Below are positions 17,700-27,076 of a stretch of DNA of 64,000 nucleotides, one piece after another. Source of the stretch: CAWCJL01 sp963795775. GTDB taxonomy: Bacteria; Acidobacteriota; Terriglobia; Terriglobales; Acidobacteriaceae. Positions within the stretch are counted from its first letter, which is position 1, and every line of letters begins with the position of its first letter. The notes under the pieces were generated by a model. That model saw only the letters and a program-made list of their open reading frames with translations. It was not told the origin of the DNA and did not search any database. The stretch is from NCBI GenBank assembly GCA_963795775.1, contig CAWCJL010000004.1:310001-374000 (forward strand), in the 5' to 3' direction. The position numbers and the translations under genes are program-made.

Positions 17700-18812
17700 T
17701 TATTTCCCGCCGCGACGCGACTGCAGGAATTTCTGCCGCCCTGCCTCTGAGGGAATCTGCTGCGCTGCTTTGCTGTAGAGCTGGTCCAGGTCGGTGCATT
17801 CCGCAGCCAGCTTCTTCACGATGAATTTGGCGACTGGCCCGATATGTTCCGCTAGCCGGCGCGTCAGCTCGTCAAGAGACAGCGGCTGGAGACTGCGCGA
17901 GGATGGCGGCTTTTGCAGAATGCCCGAGGCGGTGATCGGCCGCGTGGTGTGGACCACAGGAGATGTCAATGCGTCTGGGAGAGGCGCGACTCTACCGGCT
18001 GTCGGCGACTCCAACGCCAGAGCGAAGGCCTCTGCGGTCGCAAACCGCTCCTGGGGGTCCTTTGCGAGCGCGCGCATGATGGCGTCCGAAACGGCGCGCG
18101 GAACCACCGCATTCAGCTCGATAGGCGGCACCGGCACTCGTTGCAAGTGGCCGGTCATGATCTCGTAGTTGGTTGCGCCGGTGATCGGGAGCTCGCCGGT
18201 CATGAGTTCGTACAGTGTCACTCCCACCGAATAGATGTCCGACCGCGCGGTCGCTTTTCCGCCGCTTACCTGTTCCGGCGACATGTAGTTAAGCGATCCC
18301 ACCAGGAAGCCGGGATTAGTGAGATCAGCGGAGCCGCCGCTGATAGCGATGCCGAAATCCAGCAGCTTGATCACGTCCTGCTCCGTGACCATGACGTTAG
18401 AAGGCTTGATGTCGCGGTGCACGATGCCAGCCCGATGCGCCACGGCAAGGGCGGACAGGATCTGGTGCGCATAGCTCATCGCCTTCGCCAGGGGGGTGGC
18501 CACCCGCATGCTCCGGTTGCGCAGCGTCTCTCCATGGATCAGCTCCATCACCATCACGAGCTGACTGTCGTAGTAGAAGGCGTTGTGCAGCGCTGCGATG
18601 TTCACGTGATTTAGCGTCGCCAGAAGCTGCACTTCACGGCGAAAGCGCTCGGCCATTTCGGGCGTGCCCATCTGGTCCGGTAACAGGACTTTCATCGCCT
18701 CGGCACGGCGGGAGATCAGGTGACGTACCTCATACACCACGCCAAGGCCGCCTGCGCCCAGCTTGCCGACGACCTCGTACTCCCCGATCTGCTGACCAAC
18801 CTCGATACCCAT
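17700..18812 (-). CDS. Ser/Thr protein kinase (Hanks type), T6SS-adjacent
   Basis: 370 residues. Kinase domain about 10-275: glycine loop GAGGLGVVY (19-27), ATP-binding Lys41, HRDIKPSN (132-139) with catalytic Asp134, DFG (152-154), and SPEQ in the activation segment. After a linker, residues about 315-365 form a compact helical C-terminal domain (LTRRLAEHIGPVAKFIVKK) that I recall as a recurrent tail of bacterial kinases and cyclases. No transmembrane helix, so it is cytoplasmic, unlike PpkA of Pseudomonas. Position at the end of the T6SS locus suggests post-translational control of secretion, but no FHA substrate gene or phosphatase gene is in view. Confidence 0.88.
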   Translation of the reverse strand: MGIEVGQQIGEYEVVGKLGAGGLGVVYEVRHLISRRAEAMKVLLPDQMGTPEMAERFRREVQLLATLNHVNIAALHNAFYYDSQLVMVMELIHGETLRNRSMRVATPLAKAMSYAHQILSALAVAHRAGIVHRDIKPSNVMVTEQDVIKLLDFGIAISGGSADLTNPGFLVGSLNYMSPEQVSGGKATARSDIYSVGVTLYELMTGELPITGATNYEIMTGHLQRVPVPPIELNAVVPRAVSDAIMRALAKDPQERFATAEAFALALESPTAGRVAPLPDALTSPVVHTTRPITASGILQKPPSSRSLQPLSLDELTRRLAEHIGPVAKFIVKKLAAECTDLDQLYSKAAQQIPSEAGRQKFLQSRRGGK

Positions 18813-19105
18813 GTGTCTGTTCAGGCCGCCTCGTGTTCACTGCGCGCCTTGGATGGAGCGAGCTGCGAACGGACTCTTGCCCTGGCTTGATGATAGCTCC
18901 CCGGTGAATACGGCGCACTCCCGACCGGCTGGGGTGGTTATTCGAGAACCAATGGCACTTCTGACGATTTCTGCTTCCGAGCAGCCCGAAGAGCCCACCC
19001 TAAGGTGGACACTGCCGTCTACCCGCGGGTGGAAGACATTCCCTCACCAATGCCCTACCGTTTGATCTGCAACTCCATTGCTGTTTTTTCTGGATGCCGT
19101 GAAAG

Positions 19106-22100
19106 ATGACGCGAAACTATTTGTTCCTGCTCCTACTGTGTGCGCCTGCTGGCCTCTTTGCGCAATCGAACTTTGCCCACCTCCACGGGACGGTTCGGGA
19201 CCCACAACAAAAGCCGGTTCCGAATGCCGTAGTCACAATTACGGCGCTCGCGACAGGCGCAACGCGCCAGGTGGCCACCAACACCGACGGACTCTATGAC
19301 GCTCCACTCATTGCCGCCGGTCATTACACTGCCTCGGTAACTGTTGCTGGGTTTGCGCGCCTCAGCCAGACTCTCAACCTTGAGATCGATCAGAATATCG
19401 CAGTGGACTTCGATCTCCAGTTGGCGGCTCTATCCCAGAGCGTCTCGGTGCGCGCCGGTTCCGTGGTGATGGACTCGACGAAGATTAGCGTGGGCGAGGT
19501 GATTGAGCCGCAGAACATCGCCAGTCTCCCGTTGAACGGCCGCATGATCCTTGACCTCGCCGTCACGGTGCCGGGTGCGCACACGGGGTCTGGGGCGCAG
19601 ACCGGCGATACGAATCCGCTGTACTGGCGACCGGGGCAGAACTCCGCCCTGAGCATCGGGGGCGGCAGGCCCAACGCGAATTACTTCCTGCTCGATGGTG
19701 CCGTCAATACAGACCCGACTTTCTGGGCGCAGAACCTCAGCCTTTCTCTCGATGCCATTCAGGAATTCCGCGTCGACACCTCTACTTACACAGCCGACGA
19801 AGGCGGTGCGGGAGGAGGCCAGGTGAACATTGTGACCCGTGCCGGCACCAGCCAGTTTCACGGGACGCTCTATGAATATGTACGCAATGGCGCCTTGGAC
19901 GCGACATCGTTTGAGCAGATGGGCAGTGACAAATACCTGGTGCAAAACCAGTTTGGCGGATCGCTGGGCGGCCCTCTCCCGAAGCTGAAGAAGAGCTTCT
20001 TCTTTATCAACTACGAGGGGTATCGCCATGTGCAGAGCAATACCACGATTGACACGGTTCCAACGCTCGATGAAATAAATGGCGACTTCAGCCAGAGTGG
20101 CGTGAACATCTACGACCCGGAGACCTCGCAGCCGAGCGGGTCCGGTATCCGTCGCACGCAATTCCTCGGGAACGCGATTCCGCAAAGCAGGATAAGCGCG
20201 GTCGCACAGCGGTTCATGCTCGATTATCTGCCTCGTCCGAATATGGGAATGATGGGCCAGGATTCCAATAACTACATGGACGTTCGCAACGAGGAGCAGA
20301 ACTGGAACCAGGGCACGCTCCGCTTCGACCACGACTTCCGCAACGGCGACCTCATCTTCGCGCGGTATTCAGGATCCAGTGAGACAGGCTTTTCTCCGAT
20401 TAATCTCCCTGGGTTCGGCGTCTACAACGACAATCTGTCTCAGCAGGCAGTTGCCTCGTGGAACCATATCTTCTCTCCATCCATGCTGAACACCGGGACC
20501 GTTGCAGCTTCCCGCCTTTCGATGTTTCTTCATTCGGAAAACAACGGCGCCAACGACATCGTGGGACAGCTTGGCATTCAGGGTGTCGGATTCGGAGGAA
20601 AAGGAGCATGGGGCGCACCCTGGTTTGCAGTGCAGGGCTACTCGGGTTTCGGCGACTCCTTTGCGGCGACGCCGGTGCACGATTGGGACACGACTTACGA
20701 AGGGCGTGATGCCTTTTTCTGGCACCACGGCCGGCACGAGTACCAGTTTGGAGCGAGTTATCGCCGCTATCTCTGGCCCATGTGGGGATTTTTCCAAAAC
20801 CGGGGCTTCTACCAGTTCACGAACGGCTATACGTCGGAGACCGCATCCAACGACGGCACTGGCTCCGCGTTAGCAAGCTTTCTGCTTGGACTTCCGGTAG
20901 TCCGGCAACGGCAGGCAGGCGTGCCCGCCATGGACCTGCACGGCTGGTTCGGCGACGGCTACATGCAGGACCAATGGCAGGCGACCAACCGTACCAGCAT
21001 CACCTATGGCCTGCGTTATGAATACGCCAGCCCGCTCTGGGATGCGCACTACACGAACAGCAATCTCGACTTCTCGAGCGGTCACCCGGTGGCCTTTGTC
21101 GGCGGCCAGCAGGGCTACCCCGAGAGCCTTATGTATGCGAACCATACCAACTTTGCGCCGCGCATCGGTATAGCGCAGAACCTGCCGCGGTTCGGGCTGA
21201 TCGTGCGCGGGGCCTACGGTATGTTCTTTACACCGGAGGACTATAACTCCTGGTGCAACCAACGGCACAATGTTCCCTATGTCTTCCCGGAAACTAACCA
21301 GGCCGACAACTACACGCCCTCGCCTGCAATCGCCGGATTCAACTTCAACCCGGCAGTGCTGGGTAAAACCGTGGTCAGCTTCGCCTCCTTCAGCCTGCGG
21401 CCTGCGCCGCAGTACGTTCAGCAATGGAACGCAGCGGTCGAGAAATCGCTCGGGGCGTCGACCACGCTTGAAGTCGGCTATCTGGGAGCGCGCGGGTTCC
21501 ACCTGCAACGTGCGCATTTGATCAATAATGCCCAGCCGGGACCCGGCCCTGTCCAACCCCGCCGCCCCTTCCAGCACATCAGCTTTGCGCAGGGCACCAC
21601 CATTCCGCCCAGCATCAATGGGCTGCCGATCACAGTTCAGAGCCTTACCTTTCCGGTGAGTGCGATCAACCTGCTTGAAACCACGGCACAAACCTGGTAC
21701 GACGCGGGCTATTTGAACCTGCGCCGTCGCTATCACAACGGCCTCAGCATTCTCGCGAACTACACGTTTTCCAAGAGTCTGACCAATGCGCCCGACTTCC
21801 GCTCGCCCATGTACGAGTCTTCGATTCCGCAGAACGACAACGATCTTGCGGCAGAGAAGGGGCCGGCCTGCGACATCCCACAGCGGCTCTCGATCAGCAC
21901 GGTCTATGCCCCTCAGCCGTTCGGAGAAAGCCGCTTGGTGCGGAATGTGAGCCGCGACTGGCTCTTTTCAGCCCTATACCAGGCCGAATCCGGTTATCCG
22001 TTTACTGTGTCCGTCTTCGGGGATACCGCAAACGCGGGCACTATTCTCGGCGAGAATCCTATCCGGGCGAACACGACCGGCAAACCGATCTTCGGACCGG

Positions 22101-22408
22101 GGACGAGAAGCGCTGCTCATTGGATAAACTCTGCCGCGTTCCAATCGCCAGCGCCGTATACCTTCGGCAATGTGGGCCGGAACTCTGTGTATGGTCCCGG
22201 CATGCAGACCATGGACCTTTCTGCGCAACGCTCCATCCCGCTCCCGCGCGAATCAGCATTCGTGGTTCGCGGCGACTTCTTCAACGCATTCAATCATACG
22301 AACCTTGGCTCGCCGAATCGCTTCGTCAACGAGCCCCAGTTCGGATCGATCACGATGCCCATGAGTCCGGGGCGCCAGATACAACTCAGCGCTCGTTTCC
22401 AGTTCTGA
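19106..22408 (+). CDS. TonB-dependent-receptor-like outer-membrane protein with CarboxypepD_reg domain
   Basis: 1100 residues. A signal peptide (MTRNYLFLLLLCAPAGLFAQ) precedes a carboxypeptidase-regulatory-like Ig domain (HLHGTVRDPQQKPVPNAVV about 25-43), then a plug region (ASLPLNGRMILDLAVTVPG about 136-154) and a long beta-barrel ending in RQIQLSARFQF with C-terminal Phe, as outer-membrane proteins require. This architecture (Oar-like) is hugely expanded in Acidobacteriota and is linked to uptake of large glycans or other bulky ligands. Substrate cannot be told from sequence. The gene stands alone on the plus strand and ends before a strong hairpin. Confidence 0.9.
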   Translation: MTRNYLFLLLLCAPAGLFAQSNFAHLHGTVRDPQQKPVPNAVVTITALATGATRQVATNTDGLYDAPLIAAGHYTASVTVAGFARLSQTLNLEIDQNIAVDFDLQLAALSQSVSVRAGSVVMDSTKISVGEVIEPQNIASLPLNGRMILDLAVTVPGAHTGSGAQTGDTNPLYWRPGQNSALSIGGGRPNANYFLLDGAVNTDPTFWAQNLSLSLDAIQEFRVDTSTYTADEGGAGGGQVNIVTRAGTSQFHGTLYEYVRNGALDATSFEQMGSDKYLVQNQFGGSLGGPLPKLKKSFFFINYEGYRHVQSNTTIDTVPTLDEINGDFSQSGVNIYDPETSQPSGSGIRRTQFLGNAIPQSRISAVAQRFMLDYLPRPNMGMMGQDSNNYMDVRNEEQNWNQGTLRFDHDFRNGDLIFARYSGSSETGFSPINLPGFGVYNDNLSQQAVASWNHIFSPSMLNTGTVAASRLSMFLHSENNGANDIVGQLGIQGVGFGGKGAWGAPWFAVQGYSGFGDSFAATPVHDWDTTYEGRDAFFWHHGRHEYQFGASYRRYLWPMWGFFQNRGFYQFTNGYTSETASNDGTGSALASFLLGLPVVRQRQAGVPAMDLHGWFGDGYMQDQWQATNRTSITYGLRYEYASPLWDAHYTNSNLDFSSGHPVAFVGGQQGYPESLMYANHTNFAPRIGIAQNLPRFGLIVRGAYGMFFTPEDYNSWCNQRHNVPYVFPETNQADNYTPSPAIAGFNFNPAVLGKTVVSFASFSLRPAPQYVQQWNAAVEKSLGASTTLEVGYLGARGFHLQRAHLINNAQPGPGPVQPRRPFQHISFAQGTTIPPSINGLPITVQSLTFPVSAINLLETTAQTWYDAGYLNLRRRYHNGLSILANYTFSKSLTNAPDFRSPMYESSIPQNDNDLAAEKGPACDIPQRLSISTVYAPQPFGESRLVRNVSRDWLFSALYQAESGYPFTVSVFGDTANAGTILGENPIRANTTGKPIFGPGTRSAAHWINSAAFQSPAPYTFGNVGRNSVYGPGMQTMDLSAQRSIPLPRESAFVVRGDFFNAFNHTNLGSPNRFVNEPQFGSITMPMSPGRQIQLSARFQF

Positions 22409-22483
22409 GGTGGCAACGCAACCCGGAGATGGCGCGGCATTTTGATTGCTGGCGCGTGCATGCCGGCGAGTTTATCGCGCAAC

Positions 22484-22512
22484 AAAAGAGCCGGAGGGTA
22501 TCCGGCTCTTTT
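22484..22512. terminator. Bidirectional intrinsic terminator
   Basis: AAAAGAGCCGGA (22484-22495) pairs perfectly with TCCGGCTCTTTT (22501-22512) around a five-base loop. The A and T runs at the ends give a usable U-tract on both strands, matching its place between the convergent receptor gene and beta-helix gene. Confidence 0.9.
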
Positions 22513-22546
22513 GGCTTTCCAGACCTGACCTCTAATTAGGCTTCGG

Positions 22547-24166
22547 TTAGAACGGAGGAGCGACGGCGCACTTCGATGCGGCGACAGTGGGCAGGGTCCA
22601 CGTCGAGTTGCTGTCCTGGCCCGTAGTCGAGCGCCAATTGCTCAGAGAAGCGCGATCTCCGTCCGTGACCCCAAATGCCGTGGACTGCAGCAAATCGTAC
22701 CACTGGTTTGAGTTCGACTTCAGCGTGCTCACAAACTTACTCCAGTCGCTTGATTTCAGATAGGTTCCGAAGACGAGTTGGTTGCTGGACGCATCCTCAA
22801 CCTGGTTGTTGGTAATGGTGGCGTGGGAGGTGATGAGGGTATAGCCCTGTCCCGTTTCCCAGTCGGTGATGTGACGTCCATACGACTGCCCTGCTGTCCA
22901 CATCTGGCCGCGATACAGATTGGAAATGCCATTGTTATAGAAGGTATTTCCGTTCAATGTCACATAGGTAGCATTAAGCATGCTCACGCCCGTGCCGCCG
23001 GAACAGAAAGCGGTGTTCTCCACATCGATCGGTCCCTGGTCGGCTTCAAGCTGGAGGTTCGGCATGAGGTTGCCCGAGAGCACGCTATTGGAAATCGTGA
23101 TGTTCTTGTTATCGGTATCGAACCACAGCCCCTGCGCCTTGTTATTGAAGGAATAGAGCTTGTCCACGGTCGCTGTGTGTGTCTGCATCAGTTTCATACC
23201 GCCCATGGCCCAGTCATAGAAGCCGCCCATGGCACCCCGCCAGTTATTGGCGTCGGTTTCGTTGTTCTCATACAGCCCGTACTTGTTGGTAGCACCCGCG
23301 ATGCCCACCGCGCCGTTGTTGTTAGTAATTGAATTCTGGATGGTGAAGTAAGTGCTGTGATCCAGACTGAGGCCGCCCGAGCTATTCCAGTTCGCCTGTA
23401 CTTTGTCGAACAGGATGTTGTTTCCCTTGTAGACATCGACACTGTGCTGGTTCATGCAGGACGTGGCATGCTGGAAAACCATTCCACGCACCACCATGTT
23501 CGACCGCTCATTGATGCGCAGTGTCTGGGGACGGTTTGCAACTTCCACGGTTGCGTTGTTCACAGATACCCCGGCCGCCGGCCAGATGCTGATCTGCCCC
23601 GTCGAGGTGTTCAGGTAGAAGGTGTTTGGCTGCATCGCTGAAGTAGACAGTACTTGTGTAAGCGGCTGTCCGTTGATGAACACCATCTCGCGCTGCCGCA
23701 CAATTGCCTGTACGGAAGGCCAGCCGCCGGGAAGAGGGCACGTGCCTTCGCTGGTTGACCAGCTATGGGTGTAAATGGACCCGTTACCGCCGCTCTGTGC
23801 CCACCCCGTGACCACGTCCGCGCCATCGAGAATCGCTGTGCCCGCCTGGACCGCCTCGAGCGTAATCGGTGCGCTCGTCTGGCCGCTGTTGCGAGACATG
23901 ATCACCGTTTCGCGGTACACGCCAGGGTTGATCCAGATATGCGTGCCGATCCCCTTGCTGTTGTTCGCAAGCGCCTTCTCGGCGGCCGCGTTGATGGTCT
24001 TTACTGGCTGGGATTGGGTTCCGGGATTCGAATCGGAGCCCGCCGAAGCATCGACATAGATGCTGGCTGGCTCGTTTTCGACAACGTTTGCCTGGCCAAA
24101 CGCGCAGGTTGCAGCGATGGCGGTGGACGCGAATACGAGCGACGTGAGGTATCTCTTTACATTCAT
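22547..24166 (-). CDS. Secreted right-handed parallel beta-helix protein (DUF1565-like)
   Basis: 539 residues. Signal peptide about 1-25 (ending ATCAFGQA), then YVDASAGSDSNPGTQSQPVKTI (about 37-57), the opening typical of DUF1565/pectate-lyase-like proteins. The body has many Asn-rich beta-helix turns (FTIQNSITNNNGAVGI, ITISNSVLSGNLMPNL, VTLNGNTFYNNGISNL). Such proteins are usually polysaccharide lyases, epimerases or hydrolases, or cell-surface binders. I cannot place catalytic residues with confidence, so the substrate is open. Its own 555-bp upstream region contains repeated AACGCTT elements. Confidence 0.8.
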   Translation of the reverse strand: MNVKRYLTSLVFASTAIAATCAFGQANVVENEPASIYVDASAGSDSNPGTQSQPVKTINAAAEKALANNSKGIGTHIWINPGVYRETVIMSRNSGQTSAPITLEAVQAGTAILDGADVVTGWAQSGGNGSIYTHSWSTSEGTCPLPGGWPSVQAIVRQREMVFINGQPLTQVLSTSAMQPNTFYLNTSTGQISIWPAAGVSVNNATVEVANRPQTLRINERSNMVVRGMVFQHATSCMNQHSVDVYKGNNILFDKVQANWNSSGGLSLDHSTYFTIQNSITNNNGAVGIAGATNKYGLYENNETDANNWRGAMGGFYDWAMGGMKLMQTHTATVDKLYSFNNKAQGLWFDTDNKNITISNSVLSGNLMPNLQLEADQGPIDVENTAFCSGGTGVSMLNATYVTLNGNTFYNNGISNLYRGQMWTAGQSYGRHITDWETGQGYTLITSHATITNNQVEDASSNQLVFGTYLKSSDWSKFVSTLKSNSNQWYDLLQSTAFGVTDGDRASLSNWRSTTGQDSNSTWTLPTVAASKCAVAPPF

Positions 24167-24721
24167 GACAGCCCTTCTTGAAATACAAATGAAAGTAGAA
24201 TGCGGACAGCAGAGCCCTTGCTCTTTCCAACGCTTACTGAAATCAGGCGAAAGAGGATAACGCTTTCAGATAGCGCCTCTGGTGGGCACTAAGTATCTCG
24301 CGGCGTCAAAATCCATCCTGCAGCCGGACTCGCTGCATACCTGATTTCTTTGGTGATGGAAAACAGATAATACAACGCGGGCAGAATGCCAACGCTTAAT
24401 TTTGGCTGGAATTGCGACTTATTTTTTTCGGCTTGGCTGCTTCATGTAAAAACGTTTGAGGCAGGCCTGGCAGATAGAAATTCTTACGTTGCAAGTGCCA
24501 CGCATTTACTCAATCCAGCGTGCGTGCGCAAACATCGATAGCACAAAAGATGTAGAGCGGTTTGCCGCGCCTTGGAAAGACTTTTCTTCACAGAAGCCGC
24601 TTCTCTGCGTCCGGAACGGCAGTAAGTCCACTCATAAGATGTCTCGAGGCGCAGCCCCGACTTTAGATACGCTCGTCGATCCAGATAGGCTGAAAGGTAA
24701 GTTCCTGGTCAGCGACGATCC
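24167..24721. promoter_or_regulatory. Long intergenic region with four AACG[CT]TT elements
   Basis: 555 bp with no convincing gene, locally more AT-rich than its surroundings. It lies upstream of the leftward beta-helix gene and downstream of the cutC stop. AACGCTT occurs at 24229-24235, 24259-24265 and 24391-24397, and AACGTTT at 24451-24457. Such cores resemble half or whole operators of LacI-family sugar repressors. I infer carbohydrate-dependent control of the beta-helix gene. A 160-codon rightward frame inside has no protein-like character. Confidence 0.4.
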
Positions 24722-25459
24722 TCAGCCGCGGCGTAAGGCTTCGATCATCGCTCGCACATCTTCCGGGTGCACCCGGGTACGCGCTTCGGACATGGCGCGC
24801 GCTGGGTTCCGCACCGGCGCCCTTCCGTCTCGCGCGCTCTCACTTTTGCGAAGGGAGCCGTGGAAGTGCTGCGCTCCGGTGAAACTGGCCAGCGCCGCGG
24901 CGTCCTCGATACGCAGACCTCCGCCCGCAGCAATGTGAATGCGCCCAGCTGCCTGCTCGACCAGGCGAGCGAGCGACTCCGCGCCGTGATGCACGCTGGG
25001 TGCGCCGCCAGAGGTCAGCACGCGACCGCATCCGGTATCGATAATGGCTTCGAGTGCACTTGTCGGCGTTGCTGTGCAGTCGAAGGCGCGATGGAACGTG
25101 ACTTCCAGCGGATGCGCGAGCCGCACCAGTTCGCCGGTCCTCTGCACGTCTACGCCGCCGTCCGGATCAAGCAGACCAAGCACAAAGCCCGCCGCGCCCA
25201 GGGAGCAGGCATGGAGCAGGTCTTCGCGCATCACCTCAAATTCATCGGACGTATAGACGAAATCGCTGCCCCGCGGCCGCAGCAGCACGTGTACAGGGAG
25301 CGCACACCGCGCGACGGCACGCCGGATGAGACCATGGCTGGGAGTAAGTCCCCCTTCACTAAGTCCAGAGCACAACTCGATGCGGTCTGCCCCGCCCTGC
25401 TCTCCGGCCACGCAGGCTTCGACGGTTTCCGCGCAGAGCTCAAAGACAATCTTCCGCAT
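24722..25459 (-). CDS. cutC: CutC family protein
   Basis: 245 residues from ATG 25459, which begins MRKIVFELCAETVEAC; a GTG three codons earlier is the alternative. The TIM-barrel CutC marks are clear: GADRIELCSGLSEGGLTPSHG about 23-43, VHVLLRPRGSDFVY about 56-69, EVTFHRAFDC about 118-127 and the GRVLTSGG segment about 144-151. CutC was named for copper homeostasis in E. coli, but its biochemical role is still debated. Neighbours here are sugar genes, and the copC/copD pair is 14 kb away, so no copper operon is implied. Confidence 0.92.
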   Translation of the reverse strand: MRKIVFELCAETVEACVAGEQGGADRIELCSGLSEGGLTPSHGLIRRAVARCALPVHVLLRPRGSDFVYTSDEFEVMREDLLHACSLGAAGFVLGLLDPDGGVDVQRTGELVRLAHPLEVTFHRAFDCTATPTSALEAIIDTGCGRVLTSGGAPSVHHGAESLARLVEQAAGRIHIAAGGGLRIEDAAALASFTGAQHFHGSLRKSESARDGRAPVRNPARAMSEARTRVHPEDVRAMIEALRRG

Positions 25460-25611
25460 CGCTAGCACACAGCCCGCAGTTGAAAGGACGCCGCTGCCGG
25501 AATCCGTGCATGTACACTGCGTGCTGCTTCAGCGGCTATGAAATCGAGCGGGGCGGCGTGCCTGATAATTCTGAACGACTGATGATCGAGTTTCTCGGGC
25601 ATGGCATTTCC

Positions 25612-26991
25612 TCACGAAGCAGGAGCAGACTGCAGAAAAAGTTGGAATTCGCGGATCCGCGCGGTTCCGACACTGGATAGAATGTGCAGCCGTACCCGCT
25701 GCGCAGTCACCGCAGGAAAGCTGTCGATCTTCTTATGACCGATCGCATATCCGGCAGTCACCGGCACCCACGCAGCGCCCTGCCAGGCTTCAATGCGGTA
25801 CTGCTGAATCGTTTGGCCGTCATTCAGCCACTCCATCGTAAGCGCCTGGTCAAAGCGTATCGGCCTGACGAAATGCAGTTCCAAAACGGATGAGGCTGAG
25901 TTCTGCGGCGCCGACCAGAAGGTGGTCTCATCGCCGTCGACGGCCGCCTCCGTATTGCTATCCGCTGTTTCATGATCACGCGCCAAGTTCTTGGTATAGC
26001 GAGCGTGCAGCGTGGCCCCCAGTTCACGTAATCGCGCCACATCCGCATCGGGCAGCAGCCCGCGGCTATCTGGAGCGACGCCGAGCATCCACTGCCCTCC
26101 CCGGCCCACCGTATTCTCGTATGTTGAAATTAGCTCCGGCAGGCTTTTCAGCGAAGCCTCATCGTTCGGATGCCAGAACCAGTGGAGTTTGCGCAGGGGA
26201 GTATCTGCTTCGACCGGCCGCCAGCGAAGATATCCATGGCGATCGATGACGTTCCAGTTTTCGTAATTAATATCCCCAGCCTCGTTCCCCACCCAGCGTG
26301 CGTCGCCATACTCGAAAAGGGCCATATCCGCAAAGACAATGGTGTTCGGCTGATAAGTGCGCAACGTCTCGATTATTCGCGGGAAGTTATAAGTACGGCC
26401 CTCGCTGCCAGCTCCATCCAGCCAGAACTCCACTAAGTTGCCGTACCCGGAGGCAAGCTCTTCCAACTCTGCGTTGTAATACGCATCATAGGCAGATGGG
26501 TTGGCGTACTTCGGTTCGTGACGATCCCAGGGCGAGAGATAAATGCCGAACTTAAGCCCATGGCGGCGCGCTGCTTCTGCCACCTCGCGCACCATGTCTC
26601 CTTTGCCATGCTTCCAAGGGCTTTGCTTGACACTGTAGTCGGTCTGGGCGGTGGGCCATAGGCAGAAACCGTCATGGTGCTTTGCAACTAAAACCACGTA
26701 ACGCGCACCGGATGCGGCGATGGCGCTCATCCACTGATCAGGATCGAACTCGGTGGGATTGAATATCTGCGGCTTCGCAGTTCCGTCACCCCACTCGCGA
26801 TCCAGAAAGGTATTCGTACCGAAGTGCAGTATCACCCCGAATTCCAGGTCCTGCCACTCCGTTTGCTGCGGCGATGGCTTGATCTCCGGAAAGCTCTGGG
26901 CACCAAGATAGTTGCCGCCCAGCAACGCGAACATCGCGAACGCGATGGGACGACACCATCGGCCTATGTGCCCCCGAGCGGGTATCAGCAT
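25612..26991 (-). CDS. GH29 alpha-L-fucosidase with C-terminal discoidin-like domain
   Basis: 459 residues from ATG 26991, preceded by GGAGGGAGAGCC; the longer reading would run into the receptor gene. A signal peptide about 1-32 points to export. The GH29 barrel shows KHHDGFCLWPT (104-114), the FGIYLSPWDRHEP segment (148-160) and EFWLDGAG (188-195), where Asp192 is the expected nucleophile. Residues from about 330 look like an F5/8 type C (CBM32-like) sugar-binding module (FWSAPQNSASSVLELHFV). It removes terminal fucose from glycans. It is 85 bases downstream of a receptor gene, consistent with a small fucoside-use operon under the nearby DeoR regulator. Confidence 0.9.
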   Translation of the reverse strand: MLIPARGHIGRWCRPIAFAMFALLGGNYLGAQSFPEIKPSPQQTEWQDLEFGVILHFGTNTFLDREWGDGTAKPQIFNPTEFDPDQWMSAIAASGARYVVLVAKHHDGFCLWPTAQTDYSVKQSPWKHGKGDMVREVAEAARRHGLKFGIYLSPWDRHEPKYANPSAYDAYYNAELEELASGYGNLVEFWLDGAGSEGRTYNFPRIIETLRTYQPNTIVFADMALFEYGDARWVGNEAGDINYENWNVIDRHGYLRWRPVEADTPLRKLHWFWHPNDEASLKSLPELISTYENTVGRGGQWMLGVAPDSRGLLPDADVARLRELGATLHARYTKNLARDHETADSNTEAAVDGDETTFWSAPQNSASSVLELHFVRPIRFDQALTMEWLNDGQTIQQYRIEAWQGAAWVPVTAGYAIGHKKIDSFPAVTAQRVRLHILSSVGTARIREFQLFLQSAPAS

Positions 26992-27076
26992 GGCTCTCCC
27001 TCCCCTCTCCTGATATGTAAGCGCGGCGGCACGGGCCGATCTCTCGGCCCCGCCGCCTAAGCTTACAGAACCAGCG

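Noticed and set aside
18970..19105. CCACC-CTAA-GGTGG and similar short palindromes before the first receptor gene
   Set aside because: Five-base arms are expected often by chance at this GC content, and no promoter could be aligned with them.
24456..24938. 160-codon rightward frame before and over cutC
   Set aside because: Overlaps the cutC end antisense, has no ribosome site and no protein-like pattern.
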